Shown here: piece after piece, positions 1 through 9,758 of the stretch
Position numbering within the stretch: the stretch's first letter is position 1
Layout of the letters: every line of letters starts with the position of its first letter
The notes under the pieces: generated by a model
The model's input: only the letters and a program-made list of their open reading frames with translations
Told to the model about the DNA's origin: nothing
Database searches by the model: none
Position numbers and translations under genes: made by a program
NCBI GenBank assembly: GCA_902622595.1
Contig: CACNQM010000002.1
Coordinates: 1 to 64,000 of the forward strand
Direction: 5' to 3'
Source of the DNA: an uncultured Bacteroidota bacterium
GTDB lineage: Bacteria > Bacteroidota > Bacteroidia > Flavobacteriales > Flavobacteriaceae
Length of the DNA: 64,000 nt

Positions 1-63
1 ACTGATGAGGCTCCTGCTGATGAGGCTCCTACTGATGAGGCTCCTGCCGATGAAGACAAATAG
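1..63 (+). CDS. rpsP: 3' end of 30S ribosomal protein S16 (partial), acidic/Pro-rich C-terminal tail
   Basis: Frame 1 reads TDEAPADEAPTDEAPADEDK* and ends 6 nt before rimM; rpsP-rimM is a conserved gene order and Bacteroidota S16 often has an acidic tail. The body of the gene is outside the window. Confidence 0.7.
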   Translation, partial: TDEAPADEAPTDEAPADEDK

Positions 64-69
64 TTTTTT

Positions 70-585
70 ATGTACAATAATCATGTAAAAATTGGAACTG
101 TTGTTTCAAAACATGGTTATAAAGGTGATATAAAAATAAGTGTATCATTAAATAATCTAAACACTTTTCCAGACTTAAAATATCTTTTCATTGACCTGGA
201 TGGCTGTTTTATTCCCTTTAAGATTGACAATGTAAGATCATTCTCAAAAAATGTTTTAATAGTAAAACTTAAAGAAATAAGGTCTGAGGATGAAGTCGAT
301 GAAGTTATTCATAAGAATATTTATGCTGATTCTACTGAAATGGAATCCAATATAGATTCAGGAATCTTTTATAATGATCTCATAAATTTTGATGTTTTCA
401 GAGATTCTAAAAAGATTGGTAAAATTGAAAATATTAATTCGAGGCTACCTCAACCAGTTTTTGAAATAATGTATGACTCAAGAATAGTTTTAATTCCAAT
501 TCATAAAGACTTTATTAGAAAAATTGATAAAGAAAATAATATAATTTATTTAGATATTCCTAATGGATTATTAGAAATTATTTAA
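70..585 (+). CDS. rimM: 16S rRNA processing protein RimM
   Basis: ORF 171 aa; N-terminus KIGTVVSKHGYKGDIKIS and C-terminal PRC-like region typical of RimM; position after rpsP. Confidence 0.88.
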   Translation: MYNNHVKIGTVVSKHGYKGDIKISVSLNNLNTFPDLKYLFIDLDGCFIPFKIDNVRSFSKNVLIVKLKEIRSEDEVDEVIHKNIYADSTEMESNIDSGIFYNDLINFDVFRDSKKIGKIENINSRLPQPVFEIMYDSRIVLIPIHKDFIRKIDKENNIIYLDIPNGLLEII

Positions 586-601
586 TTGAATATTTAATTC
601 A

Positions 602-609
602 TATTTTTG
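602..609 (+). promoter_or_regulatory. Bacteroidota-type -7 element TATTTTTG (TAnnTTTG)
   Basis: Matches TAnnTTTG 18 nt upstream of the ATG at 628; no clear -33 TTG. Confidence 0.45.
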
Positions 610-627
610 TAATCTAAGTTCCAAATT

Positions 628-1800
628 ATGCATGACAATTTTACATCTCCAGATTTTTATCAAATTGATGATTTGCTTTCTGAAGAACATAAGTTAATAA
701 GAGAGTCAACAAGACAGTGGGTATCTAAATCCGTTTCTCCTATCATTGAGGATTATGCTCAGAAAGCTGAATTCCCTAAGTATCTTATAAAAGAACTTGG
801 TGAGATTGGTGCTTTTGGACCATATATTCCTGAAAAATACGGAGGTGCTGGGCTTGACCAGATTAGCTATGGTATTATGATGCAAGAAATTGAGAGAGGT
901 GACAGTGGAATAAGGTCTACCGCATCTGTTCAATCCTCATTGGTTATGTATCCTATATATAAATTTGGAAGTGAAGATCAAAAAGAAAAGTTTTTACCTA
1001 AACTTGCAACTGGTGAGATAATGGGATGTTTTGGACTGACTGAACCCGATCATGGTTCGAATCCTGGTGGTATGATTACTAATTTTAAAGATCATGGAGA
1101 TCATGTAATATTAAATGGATCTAAAATGTGGATTTCAAACTCTCCATTTGCTGACATTGCTGTTGTGTGGGCTAAAGATGAGAACAAAAGGATACATGGG
1201 TTAATTGTTGAAAGAGACATGGAAGGTTTTTCAACTCCCGAAACTCATAACAAATGGTCATTAAGAGCCTCTTCCACAGGTGAATTAATCTTTGATAATG
1301 TTAAAATACCTAAAGAAAATATTCTTCCAGGAAAATCAGGTCTTGGTGCACCACTTATGTGTCTTGACTCCGCTAGATATGGTATATCATGGGGTGCTAT
1401 TGGTGTTGCAATGGACTGTTACAATACAGCACTAAACTATTCATTAGAGAGAGTTCAATTTGGAAAACCAATTGCAGCTAAACAACTCCAACAAAAAAAA
1501 TTGGCTGAGATGTTAACTGAAATTACAAAAGCTCAGTTGTTATCATGGAAATTAGGAAAGCTAAAAAATGATGATAATGCCTCTTCTGCACAAATTTCTC
1601 TTGCAAAGAGAAATAACGTAGATATGGCAATTAGTATTGCAAGAGATGCCAGACAAATATTAGGCGGAATGGGTATTACTGGAGAGTACAGCATAATGAG
1701 GCACATGATGAATCTAGAATCAGTTATAACATATGAGGGAACACATGACATTCACCTGCTTATTTTAGGTAATGAAATAACTGGTCACAGCGCATTTTAA
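628..1800 (+). CDS. Acyl-CoA dehydrogenase, glutaryl-CoA dehydrogenase type
   Basis: 390 aa; motifs GCFGLTEPDHGSNPGGM, KMWISNSPFADIAVVWAK, ILGGMGITGEYSIMRHMMNLESVITYEGTHDIH. Confidence 0.88.
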   Translation: MHDNFTSPDFYQIDDLLSEEHKLIRESTRQWVSKSVSPIIEDYAQKAEFPKYLIKELGEIGAFGPYIPEKYGGAGLDQISYGIMMQEIERGDSGIRSTASVQSSLVMYPIYKFGSEDQKEKFLPKLATGEIMGCFGLTEPDHGSNPGGMITNFKDHGDHVILNGSKMWISNSPFADIAVVWAKDENKRIHGLIVERDMEGFSTPETHNKWSLRASSTGELIFDNVKIPKENILPGKSGLGAPLMCLDSARYGISWGAIGVAMDCYNTALNYSLERVQFGKPIAAKQLQQKKLAEMLTEITKAQLLSWKLGKLKNDDNASSAQISLAKRNNVDMAISIARDARQILGGMGITGEYSIMRHMMNLESVITYEGTHDIHLLILGNEITGHSAF

Positions 1801-4136
1801 AAGTAAAATACAAACCCAATACTTGGGATAATTGCTGTCCTATTATCGCTTTCAACTTCTATTAAACTTCTAGGTATAATTATATTTTGATTACTATCTC
1901 TTAAAAGTCCATATTCGGGTGGAACTGGAATTTCATTTGCTAAAAGATTCTCAGCATCAATATAGAAATTCATTGATGTTGACTTAAAATTCCATCTTTT
2001 ATCAATCCTTAAGTCGAGTTTCAAAAACTTATCTAAAAAATAATTACCTAACTGAGAATAGTCAAATATTATTTCAGGGTATGACATATTACTTAATTCA
2101 AAATTGATTGGAGCATATGGAGTTTTATCTGTATATCTTAGTTTGGAACTGATCTCCCAATTTTTTTTCAATTTGTAACCGCCTGTAAATGAAAATAAGT
2201 TCCTATTATCCCAAACTGAAGGCAAATAAATTTTATCAATTCCAGAAAATTTTGAATAAAAGAAAGTGTAAGATAAAATACCATAGAAATTATTTTTAAG
2301 TTTTTGTTGATATAGAAGTTCTATCCCATATGATTTTCCTTTTCCTAGAGTTAATATTTTTTCATTACCTAAAACTTCAAAATCGCCACCTTTATTTGCT
2401 AAAGAGACCATATCTGTTGAAGATACAGGGTAGTTACTATATCTTTTATCAAATAACTCAATAGTGAATCTGGATGACTTGGAATTAATAAACTCAAGTC
2501 CAACAACTATATGATCACTTTGAGTATATTTTGAATTTTTATTAATCAACATATTGTTTAAGTCTCTGAATCCAAGTGAGGTATATGTTGGCATTTTGTA
2601 ATACCGACCAGATGTTAAATTTAAATTCCACTTATTATTCTTTGATAATGATAGTGAAAGTGCCAACCTTGGTGAGATGTTCTCAAAAATTTTATTTTCT
2701 GATGTAAAATTATCTTGATCTGTTCTTACTCCAACTGATAGAGATAATTTGTCATTAAAAAATCTTTTAGAAGATTTTATAAATAGTCCATACTTAAAAA
2801 AATCAATATTTGAATTATAATTAATATTATAAAATTTAAACAATGTCCTATTAGAATATTTTGAAAGTTGAAAATTTCCACCAAATGAAAATTTATAATT
2901 GTCAAAATTGTTGTTGCTAATAAATCTTAATTTTAAATCCTCCTCAGTCGAAAGATTTGAATAAACTTTATTTTTTCTAGAGACATTATCCTCAAATCTT
3001 TCAAAGTTATTTTCAAGTTCATTATTACTTAATGATAAATTGAAAAATCCATTTGAATTTTTATAAATTCTTTTCCAAGTGACTCCAAAAGTCCTTGATC
3101 TTTGATTGGTAATTGGTATTTGTTCAATTGTTGATTGATTCTCAAAATCGAATTCATCAGGTTCATTTACTGTTAACTCATCAATTGAGCCTATACCTAT
3201 AAAATTTATAAAGTTGAAATCATCAATTTTATGATTTAACTTCATTTGATAATCCCAATAATCAGGAAGAAATGAAAAACCAAATGCCTTAAAAATAAAT
3301 TGTAAATAGCTTCTCCTCAAAGAAAAAATAAAAGAAGTGTCTTGATTTATTGGACCATCTAATGTAATTCCAGCTTCACTTGAACCAATTCGAAAATTTC
3401 CTGAAATTTTTTCTTTGTTAGCTTCTTTTTGAACAAATGATAAGACCCCTGATAGAGCATTATCATATTCTGCACCAAAAGAGGATGTTGTAAGAGTAAC
3501 ATCTTTTATAAAAGATATATTTACAAGCCCCACTGGACCCCCTGAACTCCCTTGAGTACTAAAATGATTAATGTTTGGAATTTCAATTCCATCAATATAA
3601 TAAACTGTTTCATTTGGCCCTCCACCTCTTATAATTATATCATTTCTAAATCCACCAACTGATGGAGAAATACCTGGTAAACTTTGAATAACTCTTGTAA
3701 TATCGTTATTACCTCCAGGATAAGTTTCTATCTCAACAGCAGAGAATGTTTGAGTTGACAACGGGGTCTCAATTGATGTTTTAAATGGCGACTCTACTAA
3801 AATTACTTCATCAAGTTCTTCAGATGAAGGGTTTAATCCAAACTGCAAAGATTGGTTTCCTGCAGATTTAATTATAACATTGAATATAGTCTGAGATTTA
3901 AACCCTATAAAACTGGCCTTAATGTTATAACTTGAGGTAGGAATATCCTTTATTTCAAAAAGCCCTTCACTATTGGTTATTGCAAAAAAGTCAGAATCTT
4001 CTACTTGAATTGTTGCACCTTCAAGAATGAGTCCATTGTCGTTATTAAAAACTTTCCCTGAGATAGTTCCTAAATTTTGAGAATGTATGTTTAAGGATAT
4101 AAGCAATAAACAAAAAGTGACAAATTGCCTTTTCAT
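1797..4136 (-). CDS. TonB-dependent outer-membrane receptor with N-terminal carboxypeptidase-regulatory-like domain
   Basis: Signal peptide, ISGKVFNNDNGLILEGATIQVEDSD domain, plug motif (VIQSLPGISPSVGGFRNDIIIRGGGPNETVYYIDGIEIP), beta-barrel ending in VFYF. Confidence 0.9.
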   Translation of the reverse strand: MKRQFVTFCLLLISLNIHSQNLGTISGKVFNNDNGLILEGATIQVEDSDFFAITNSEGLFEIKDIPTSSYNIKASFIGFKSQTIFNVIIKSAGNQSLQFGLNPSSEELDEVILVESPFKTSIETPLSTQTFSAVEIETYPGGNNDITRVIQSLPGISPSVGGFRNDIIIRGGGPNETVYYIDGIEIPNINHFSTQGSSGGPVGLVNISFIKDVTLTTSSFGAEYDNALSGVLSFVQKEANKEKISGNFRIGSSEAGITLDGPINQDTSFIFSLRRSYLQFIFKAFGFSFLPDYWDYQMKLNHKIDDFNFINFIGIGSIDELTVNEPDEFDFENQSTIEQIPITNQRSRTFGVTWKRIYKNSNGFFNLSLSNNELENNFERFEDNVSRKNKVYSNLSTEEDLKLRFISNNNFDNYKFSFGGNFQLSKYSNRTLFKFYNINYNSNIDFFKYGLFIKSSKRFFNDKLSLSVGVRTDQDNFTSENKIFENISPRLALSLSLSKNNKWNLNLTSGRYYKMPTYTSLGFRDLNNMLINKNSKYTQSDHIVVGLEFINSKSSRFTIELFDKRYSNYPVSSTDMVSLANKGGDFEVLGNEKILTLGKGKSYGIELLYQQKLKNNFYGILSYTFFYSKFSGIDKIYLPSVWDNRNLFSFTGGYKLKKNWEISSKLRYTDKTPYAPINFELSNMSYPEIIFDYSQLGNYFLDKFLKLDLRIDKRWNFKSTSMNFYIDAENLLANEIPVPPEYGLLRDSNQNIIIPRSLIEVESDNRTAIIPSIGFVFYF

Positions 4137-5054
4137 TTATGAGCTTAGTGCTTTTTTACAATAATCAAGACATCTCTTAACCTCTTTAACTCTATTTGAT
4201 CCTTCGGGAATTCTATACTCAAGCTCTATAGTAGCAGTAAATTTATAAGAGTTGTCTCTCATTAACCTCAAAACCTTATCAATTGGGGTTTCTCCAAAGC
4301 CCCATATTTGATTATCACTTACGCCAGGATTTGCGTATTTTCCAAATTGTCTGTCTTTTAAATGTAGGCTACATATTTTTTTATGATTACTCTTAATGAA
4401 TTCTATTAAAGATTCTCTTGTATTACCCCTAACATTTATGTAATGTCCAATATCTAAATTTATATAGTTTCTTTTTGATGATTTTAGAGCATAATCCCAT
4501 GCTTGGTCAGTAGTAATCTTATTCGAACCGAGGTTATTGTGATGAGTATGATAACCAACTTTTACTTTGTGTTTTTCAGCAAAATAATTAACTCTATCGA
4601 TATCATCATTATCGAGTAACTCGTTAATTAGAAAGTCTGCTCCTAAATATTTTGTTGCCCTCATTGCGTATTCAATCTCACCATCAGTATTTTTTGAACC
4701 AATGCAGTTGGGTTTAAAAGCAAAAATATTAATACCATTATCATTAAAAAATTTCTTCATACTCTTAATTTGTCTATTTGTTACATTTGATCTCCAATTA
4801 GCATGTTGTCTTGTTGATCTAGGAATTCCTAATGTTTTTTCAATATGGTAGCCCATTAATTCAATATTGTCTAAACCTGAGTCTAAACAATTTTGAATTA
4901 TAATATTTGCTTCTTCCGGACCTCTACTAAATGAATAAGTAATTACTGATATATCAACACCATTTATATCATTTATTATTGAGGCAAAATTATAATTAAG
5001 TGCTCCTAACGTAATTAGGTATGATTTTTTAATAAAGTTTCTTCTTGAATTCAT
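4137..5054 (-). CDS. Sugar phosphate isomerase/epimerase-like TIM-barrel protein with twin-Arg-like leader
   Basis: MNSRRNFIKKSYLITLGA leader; DNIELMGYH, LNLDIGHYINVRG, ICSLHLKDRQ, ATIELEYRIPEGS typical of the xylose-isomerase-like TIM barrel family. Confidence 0.75.
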   Translation of the reverse strand: MNSRRNFIKKSYLITLGALNYNFASIINDINGVDISVITYSFSRGPEEANIIIQNCLDSGLDNIELMGYHIEKTLGIPRSTRQHANWRSNVTNRQIKSMKKFFNDNGINIFAFKPNCIGSKNTDGEIEYAMRATKYLGADFLINELLDNDDIDRVNYFAEKHKVKVGYHTHHNNLGSNKITTDQAWDYALKSSKRNYINLDIGHYINVRGNTRESLIEFIKSNHKKICSLHLKDRQFGKYANPGVSDNQIWGFGETPIDKVLRLMRDNSYKFTATIELEYRIPEGSNRVKEVKRCLDYCKKALSS

Positions 5055-5142
5055 AATAATGTTAACAATTAATATTAGGTTTATTTAAGTTGATACTTAA
5101 CTTTAAATATAATTAAATACTTTTTTAGTATTGGGTTGTAAA

Positions 5143-5787
5143 ATGAAAAAGGGTATAATCTTTGATATGGATGGAACTATAGTTGATAGCTTACCTTATC
5201 ATTATAAAGCTTGGAAAATTTTTTTTAAAGAAAATAAGGTTGAAAATTTTTCAGAAAGATTAAAAGATTACAAAGGTGGAGGAACTCTCGATTTGTTGAC
5301 TGCAGTCTATGGTGACAAATATTCAAGAAAAGAGTTAAAAATAATGACTGACGACAAAGAAATAATCTTTAGAGAAATCTATAAAAACAATGTAGTTCCG
5401 ATTATGGGTTTTATGGATATGTTTGAATTAATTAAATCTAAAAAAATTTTAGTTGGTATTGCAAGTAATGCTATAAGAAAGAATGTTAAAATGATCTTGA
5501 GTGAATTAAAAATATATGAAAAGTTTGATAGTATTATTTGTGGTGATGAGGTAAAAAGAGGTAAACCTGACCCTGAAATGTTTGATGAGACTATTGATAG
5601 ATTCAATTTGAAAAAAGAAGAATGTCTAATTTTTGAAGATTCAGTAGAGGGTGTGTCTGCCGCAGTTAACTCTAGAGTGGATGTAGTTGGTATAACTTCG
5701 AGTACTTCAGGAGATATCCTTATTGATAAAGGATGTATAACAACTATTGATAATTATTTAAATTTTGATATGTCAATTTATGGATAA
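5143..5787 (+). CDS. HAD-superfamily hydrolase (beta-phosphoglucomutase-like)
   Basis: MKKGIIFDMDGTIVDSLPYH motif I; GKPDPEMF and FEDSVEGVSAA motifs. Start moved from 5131 (TTG) to the ATG at 5143. Confidence 0.85.
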   Translation: MKKGIIFDMDGTIVDSLPYHYKAWKIFFKENKVENFSERLKDYKGGGTLDLLTAVYGDKYSRKELKIMTDDKEIIFREIYKNNVVPIMGFMDMFELIKSKKILVGIASNAIRKNVKMILSELKIYEKFDSIICGDEVKRGKPDPEMFDETIDRFNLKKEECLIFEDSVEGVSAAVNSRVDVVGITSSTSGDILIDKGCITTIDNYLNFDMSIYG

Positions 5788-5795
5788 CATATATC

Positions 5796-7244
5796 TTATT
5801 TATTAACATGTTTTTCTAAAATTTTTGTTGCATTAATTTTACTCTTGGGACTCTTTCTAATTTTCCAGATTTCTTCCAAAGCTTTTTTTCTAGATGTCTC
5901 TATGTCAATAATTGGGTATGGATAATCCTCTTTTAAATAAAAGTTATACATCTTTTGCTCTATTTTAGTCATTTTCCAAGGCTCATGAATATACTCCGAG
6001 GGGATAGATTCTAGTTCTGATACCCACTTTTTTATAAAATCACCTTTAGGGTCCAAATCAGTCGAATTTTTTACAGGGTTATATATTCTTACAGTATTAA
6101 TTCCTGTAACGGCTGATTGCATTTGAATTTGTGAGTAGTGAATGCCAGGTTCATAATCAAGAAATTTTTTAGCTAAATGATGACTAAAATATTTCCAATC
6201 TTGCCATAAATTAAATGCTGCAAATGATACAATCATTGCCCTCATTCTAAAATTAAGGTAACCTGTCTTATCAAGACATCGCATACAAGCATCTATTATT
6301 GGTATACCTGTACTACCATCTCTCCACTTTTTAAGTAAATTTTCATCATGATTTAAACGAATTGAGTCATAAGCTCTATTGATATTTTTAAATTCCATTG
6401 AGGGCTCATCATCAAATTTTTGCATAAAATGGCATCTCCATTGAAGTCTTGACAAAAAATTCCTAATATCTCTATTCTTTGATGATTTATTAAAAAACTG
6501 ATAAACTTGTTTTGAAGACAAGTTACCATAGGTTATGTAAGGAGATAACCTACTACATGATATCCTACTCTCATAGGGTCTACTTATATTTTTGGTATAA
6601 CCAATATGTCTAGATTTTTGAAAAGATTTTATATACATCCAGGCATATGATTCTCCGCCTGGTTGAAAGTTTTTATCAAATTCATGTTTTGAGTTAAAAA
6701 GTTTAATCTTTGATGGAATTTTTACTTTTTGTTTATTAATAGAATCTAAATCAGTGACTACAATTTCGGATTTCATTTCATCCATCCATTTCTTTTTCCA
6801 ATTTTTTCTTGATTTTAAGCCTCTTATTATTCCATTAGTTTTATTCTGAATCCAATTTATATTTTTAGTTCGAAAAAATTGTGCTATTTTTTTATCTCTA
6901 TTATAAGTGAGATTATTACCAATTTCTTGATAGGATAACACATTTTTTATTTTATAAGTTTTAGAGATTTCCTCAAAAAACTCTATTGCCTCACAATTAA
7001 CACATTTAATATCTATAGAAAATTTTTTGAACCTCTTCTGAATATCAATTATTGACTCATGAATGAATCTAATATGACGTTTATCACAATCAGGTGAATC
7101 TATAACTGATGGTTCAAATATGTATACAAACAGTGTTTGATTACCTGATTTTGAAACAAATTCAAGAGATTTGTTGTCTAATATTCTAAGGTCTCTCTTA
7201 AACCAAACAATATCTAGTTCAATATTTTTTTTATTTTGGGACAT
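5796..7244 (-). CDS. Cryptochrome/deoxyribodipyrimidine photolyase family protein
   Basis: DIVWFKRDLRILDNKSL N-terminus; FAD-binding WRDGSTGIPIIDACMRCL, FRMRAMIVSFAAFNLWQDW, DYEPGIHYSQIQMQSAVTGINTVRIYNP. Start corrected to MSQNKKN because the tracked start (7280) lies inside the tRNA gene. Confidence 0.88.
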   Translation of the reverse strand: MSQNKKNIELDIVWFKRDLRILDNKSLEFVSKSGNQTLFVYIFEPSVIDSPDCDKRHIRFIHESIIDIQKRFKKFSIDIKCVNCEAIEFFEEISKTYKIKNVLSYQEIGNNLTYNRDKKIAQFFRTKNINWIQNKTNGIIRGLKSRKNWKKKWMDEMKSEIVVTDLDSINKQKVKIPSKIKLFNSKHEFDKNFQPGGESYAWMYIKSFQKSRHIGYTKNISRPYESRISCSRLSPYITYGNLSSKQVYQFFNKSSKNRDIRNFLSRLQWRCHFMQKFDDEPSMEFKNINRAYDSIRLNHDENLLKKWRDGSTGIPIIDACMRCLDKTGYLNFRMRAMIVSFAAFNLWQDWKYFSHHLAKKFLDYEPGIHYSQIQMQSAVTGINTVRIYNPVKNSTDLDPKGDFIKKWVSELESIPSEYIHEPWKMTKIEQKMYNFYLKEDYPYPIIDIETSRKKALEEIWKIRKSPKSKINATKILEKHVNK

Positions 7245-7253
7245 AATAATTAG

Positions 7254-7335
7254 TACTTCGGGTGGGAATCGAACCCACACTCCAGAAGGAACTGGATTTT
7301 GAATCCAGCGCGTCTACCAGTTTCGCCACCGAAGC
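7254..7335 (-). tRNA. tRNA-Leu (anticodon CAA)
   Basis: Reverse complement GCTTCGGTGGCGAAACTGGTAGACGCGCTGGATTCAAAATCCAGTTCCTTCTGGAGTGTGGGTTCGATTCCCACCCGAAGTA: acceptor stem, long variable arm, GTTCGATTC T-loop, anticodon loop TTCAAAA. Confidence 0.93.
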
Positions 7336-7410
7336 TAAAGGGTTCAAAATTAATAAATTCCAGTACATTAAATAATTTATAATAAAATTATACTGAACAA
7401 TAATTATTTA

Positions 7411-7418
7411 TAAATTTG
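7411..7418 (+). promoter_or_regulatory. Putative -7 element TAAATTTG upstream of prs
   Basis: TAnnTTTG match 18 nt upstream of the prs start codon. Confidence 0.45.
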
Positions 7419-7436
7419 CACTCCAATTAATTTAAT

Positions 7437-8369
7437 GTGAAAACACCAGTTAAATTATTTTCTTGTACCCAAAGTATGACTTTGTCTAACCAAATTGCAA
7501 AACATTTTGGACAAGAACTAGGTAATGTAAATATTCAAAGATATAATGATGGGGAATTTCAACCTTCATTCGAAGAATCTGTTAGAGGATCCAGAGTATT
7601 TATAATTGGATCGACGAACCCTTCATCTGATAATTTAATGGAAATGCTTCTTATGTTAGACGCTGCAAAAAGATCTTCAGCGCGACATATCACTGCTGTT
7701 ATTCCTTATTTTGGTTGGGCTAGACAAGACAGAAAGGATAAACCAAGAGTTCCAATAGGGGCGAAATTAGCTGCTAAACTTCTTGAATCAGCTGGAGCAA
7801 CAAGAATAATTACAATGGATTTACATGCTGACCAAATTCAGGGATTTTTTGAAAAGCCTGTTGATCATCTATATGCCTCATCGATTTTTGTACCATATAT
7901 AAAATCATTAAACATTAATAATTTAACTATAGCATCTCCTGATATGGGTGGTTCAAAAAGAGCCTATGCATACTCTAAATTTTTAAATGCTGATGTAGTA
8001 ATATGTTACAAACAAAGATCAAAAGGTAATGTAATTACTCAAATGGAACTTATTGGTGATGTTAATGGTAAAAATGTTATTTTAATCGATGATATGGTTG
8101 ATACCGCTGGTACATTGACAAAAGCTGCAGACTTGATGATTAAAAAAGGTGCTGAGTCTGTAATTGCAATTTGTACCCATGCTCTTCTTTCTGGAGATGC
8201 ATATGAAAAAATTGAAAAATCAAAACTAAAGAAACTAATCACAAGTGATTCAATTGATATAAAGAAAAAATCAAAAAAAGTTGAACACCTTACATGCTCT
8301 AAAATTTTTGCTGAAGCTATGTACAATGTTCATAATAACAAATCAATTGATAAACTATTTATAAATTAA
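7437..8369 (+). CDS. prs: Ribose-phosphate pyrophosphokinase
   Basis: GTG start; [74 protein letters not shown]. Confidence 0.95.
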   Translation: MKTPVKLFSCTQSMTLSNQIAKHFGQELGNVNIQRYNDGEFQPSFEESVRGSRVFIIGSTNPSSDNLMEMLLMLDAAKRSSARHITAVIPYFGWARQDRKDKPRVPIGAKLAAKLLESAGATRIITMDLHADQIQGFFEKPVDHLYASSIFVPYIKSLNINNLTIASPDMGGSKRAYAYSKFLNADVVICYKQRSKGNVITQMELIGDVNGKNVILIDDMVDTAGTLTKAADLMIKKGAESVIAICTHALLSGDAYEKIEKSKLKKLITSDSIDIKKKSKKVEHLTCSKIFAEAMYNVHNNKSIDKLFIN

Positions 8370-8373
8370 AAAA

Positions 8374-9081
8374 ATGAAATCTATTGAAATCAAAGGCTTA
8401 ATTAGAGAAACTACTGGAAAAACAAGTACAAATTCTGTTAGAAAAGATGGAAATGTTCCATGTGTATTATATGGTGGTGATGAAATTTTACATTTTACTG
8501 CATCTGAGATAGGTTTCAAAGATCTAGTCTATACTGCAGCAGCTTATACTGTTGTTTTGAATATTGGTAATAAAAAGAAAAATGCTATTCTTCAGGACAT
8601 TCAATTTCATCCTGTATCTGATAAAATCCTTCATGCTGACTTTTATGAGCTACATGATGACAAACCAGTTACAATGGATATACCTGTAGAACTAAGTGGT
8701 TCTGCTCCCGGCGTACTTAACAGTGGTGGAATATTAACAAGAAATAAAAGAAAACTTAGAGTTAAAGCTCTTCCAGGAAACCTCCCAGACTCATTAAATG
8801 TTGATATTTCTGAGCTTGAACTTGGCGATAAATTTTATACTTCTGAACTTGAAAGTGATGATTATGAATTACTTCACCCAGATAATACGGTAGTTTGCCA
8901 AGTTAGAACTTCAAGAGCTTCCATGGCTTTACCTGAAGATGAAGAAGGAGTTGAAGGTGAAGAGGGTGCAGAAGTTGCTGAAGGTGCTGAAGGTGCCGAA
9001 GGTACTGATGGAAAAGCTGCTGAAAGTGCTGATGGAAAATCAGAGGCTCCTAAAGAAGAATCTCAAGACTCAAAAGAATAA
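8374..9081 (+). CDS. rplY: 50S ribosomal protein L25/general stress protein Ctc with acidic C-terminal tail
   Basis: L25/CTC sequence ([35 protein letters not shown]); Glu/Ala/Gly-rich tail; adjacent to pth. Confidence 0.92.
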   Translation: MKSIEIKGLIRETTGKTSTNSVRKDGNVPCVLYGGDEILHFTASEIGFKDLVYTAAAYTVVLNIGNKKKNAILQDIQFHPVSDKILHADFYELHDDKPVTMDIPVELSGSAPGVLNSGGILTRNKRKLRVKALPGNLPDSLNVDISELELGDKFYTSELESDDYELLHPDNTVVCQVRTSRASMALPEDEEGVEGEEGAEVAEGAEGAEGTDGKAAESADGKSEAPKEESQDSKE

Positions 9082-9125
9082 TTGTATATAATTAATCTTA
9101 ACTTTAATAAGATTATTTCATTACA

Positions 9126-9758
9126 ATGTATTTTATTAATAAAATCGTATCACGGTTCTCTTCAAAGTCTGATATGAATAAATATCTCATCTTAGGTATT
9201 GGAAATATTGGTGCTGAATATCAAAATACAAGACACAATATTGGATTTGACGTCCTAGATAAACTTGCAACAGAATTAAAAGTTAGTTTTGATGCTGTTA
9301 AATTAGCATTCCGAGCGGAAGGGAAATATAAAGGGAAAAAAATAATTTTAATTAAACCCAATAATTATGTTAATAATTCTGGGAAGTCACTTTCTTATTG
9401 GATGAAAAAAGAAAAAGTTGATGCAAATAATATATTAGTAGTTTGTGATGATCTAAATCTCTACTTTGGGAATATAAAAATCAAATCAAAAGGAAATTCC
9501 GGAGGACATAATGGCTTGAAAGATATTGAAGAATATCTTGGAAACTCTAATTATTGTAGGATAAGAATTGGTATTTCAAATAACAAGAATGTCTCTATGA
9601 CAGATTATGTACTTGGTAAATGGGCAGAAGAAGAACAATCAAGAATACCATTATTAACAAATAAATCCATTGAGATAATTTTTTCATTTCTACAGACTGG
9701 ATTAGAAAGAACTATGAATTTTTATAATAAGAAGAACTTTATAGATGAAAATTTATAA
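9126..9758 (+). CDS. pth: Peptidyl-tRNA hydrolase
   Basis: MNKYLILGIGNIGAEYQNTRHNIGFDVLD, KPNNYVNNSGKS, GNSGGHNGLKDIEEYLGNSNYCRIRIGI. The true start may be the internal Met before NKYLILGIGN. Confidence 0.92.
   Translation: MYFINKIVSRFSSKSDMNKYLILGIGNIGAEYQNTRHNIGFDVLDKLATELKVSFDAVKLAFRAEGKYKGKKIILIKPNNYVNNSGKSLSYWMKKEKVDANNILVVCDDLNLYFGNIKIKSKGNSGGHNGLKDIEEYLGNSNYCRIRIGISNNKNVSMTDYVLGKWAEEEQSRIPLLTNKSIEIIFSFLQTGLERTMNFYNKKNFIDENL

Noticed and set aside
706-933. Antisense ORF (75 aa) inside the acyl-CoA dehydrogenase gene, and similar (1533-1751, 5379-5606, 8039-8326)
   Set aside because: Opposite a well-supported CDS, with no recognisable domain and composition expected from shadow ORFs.
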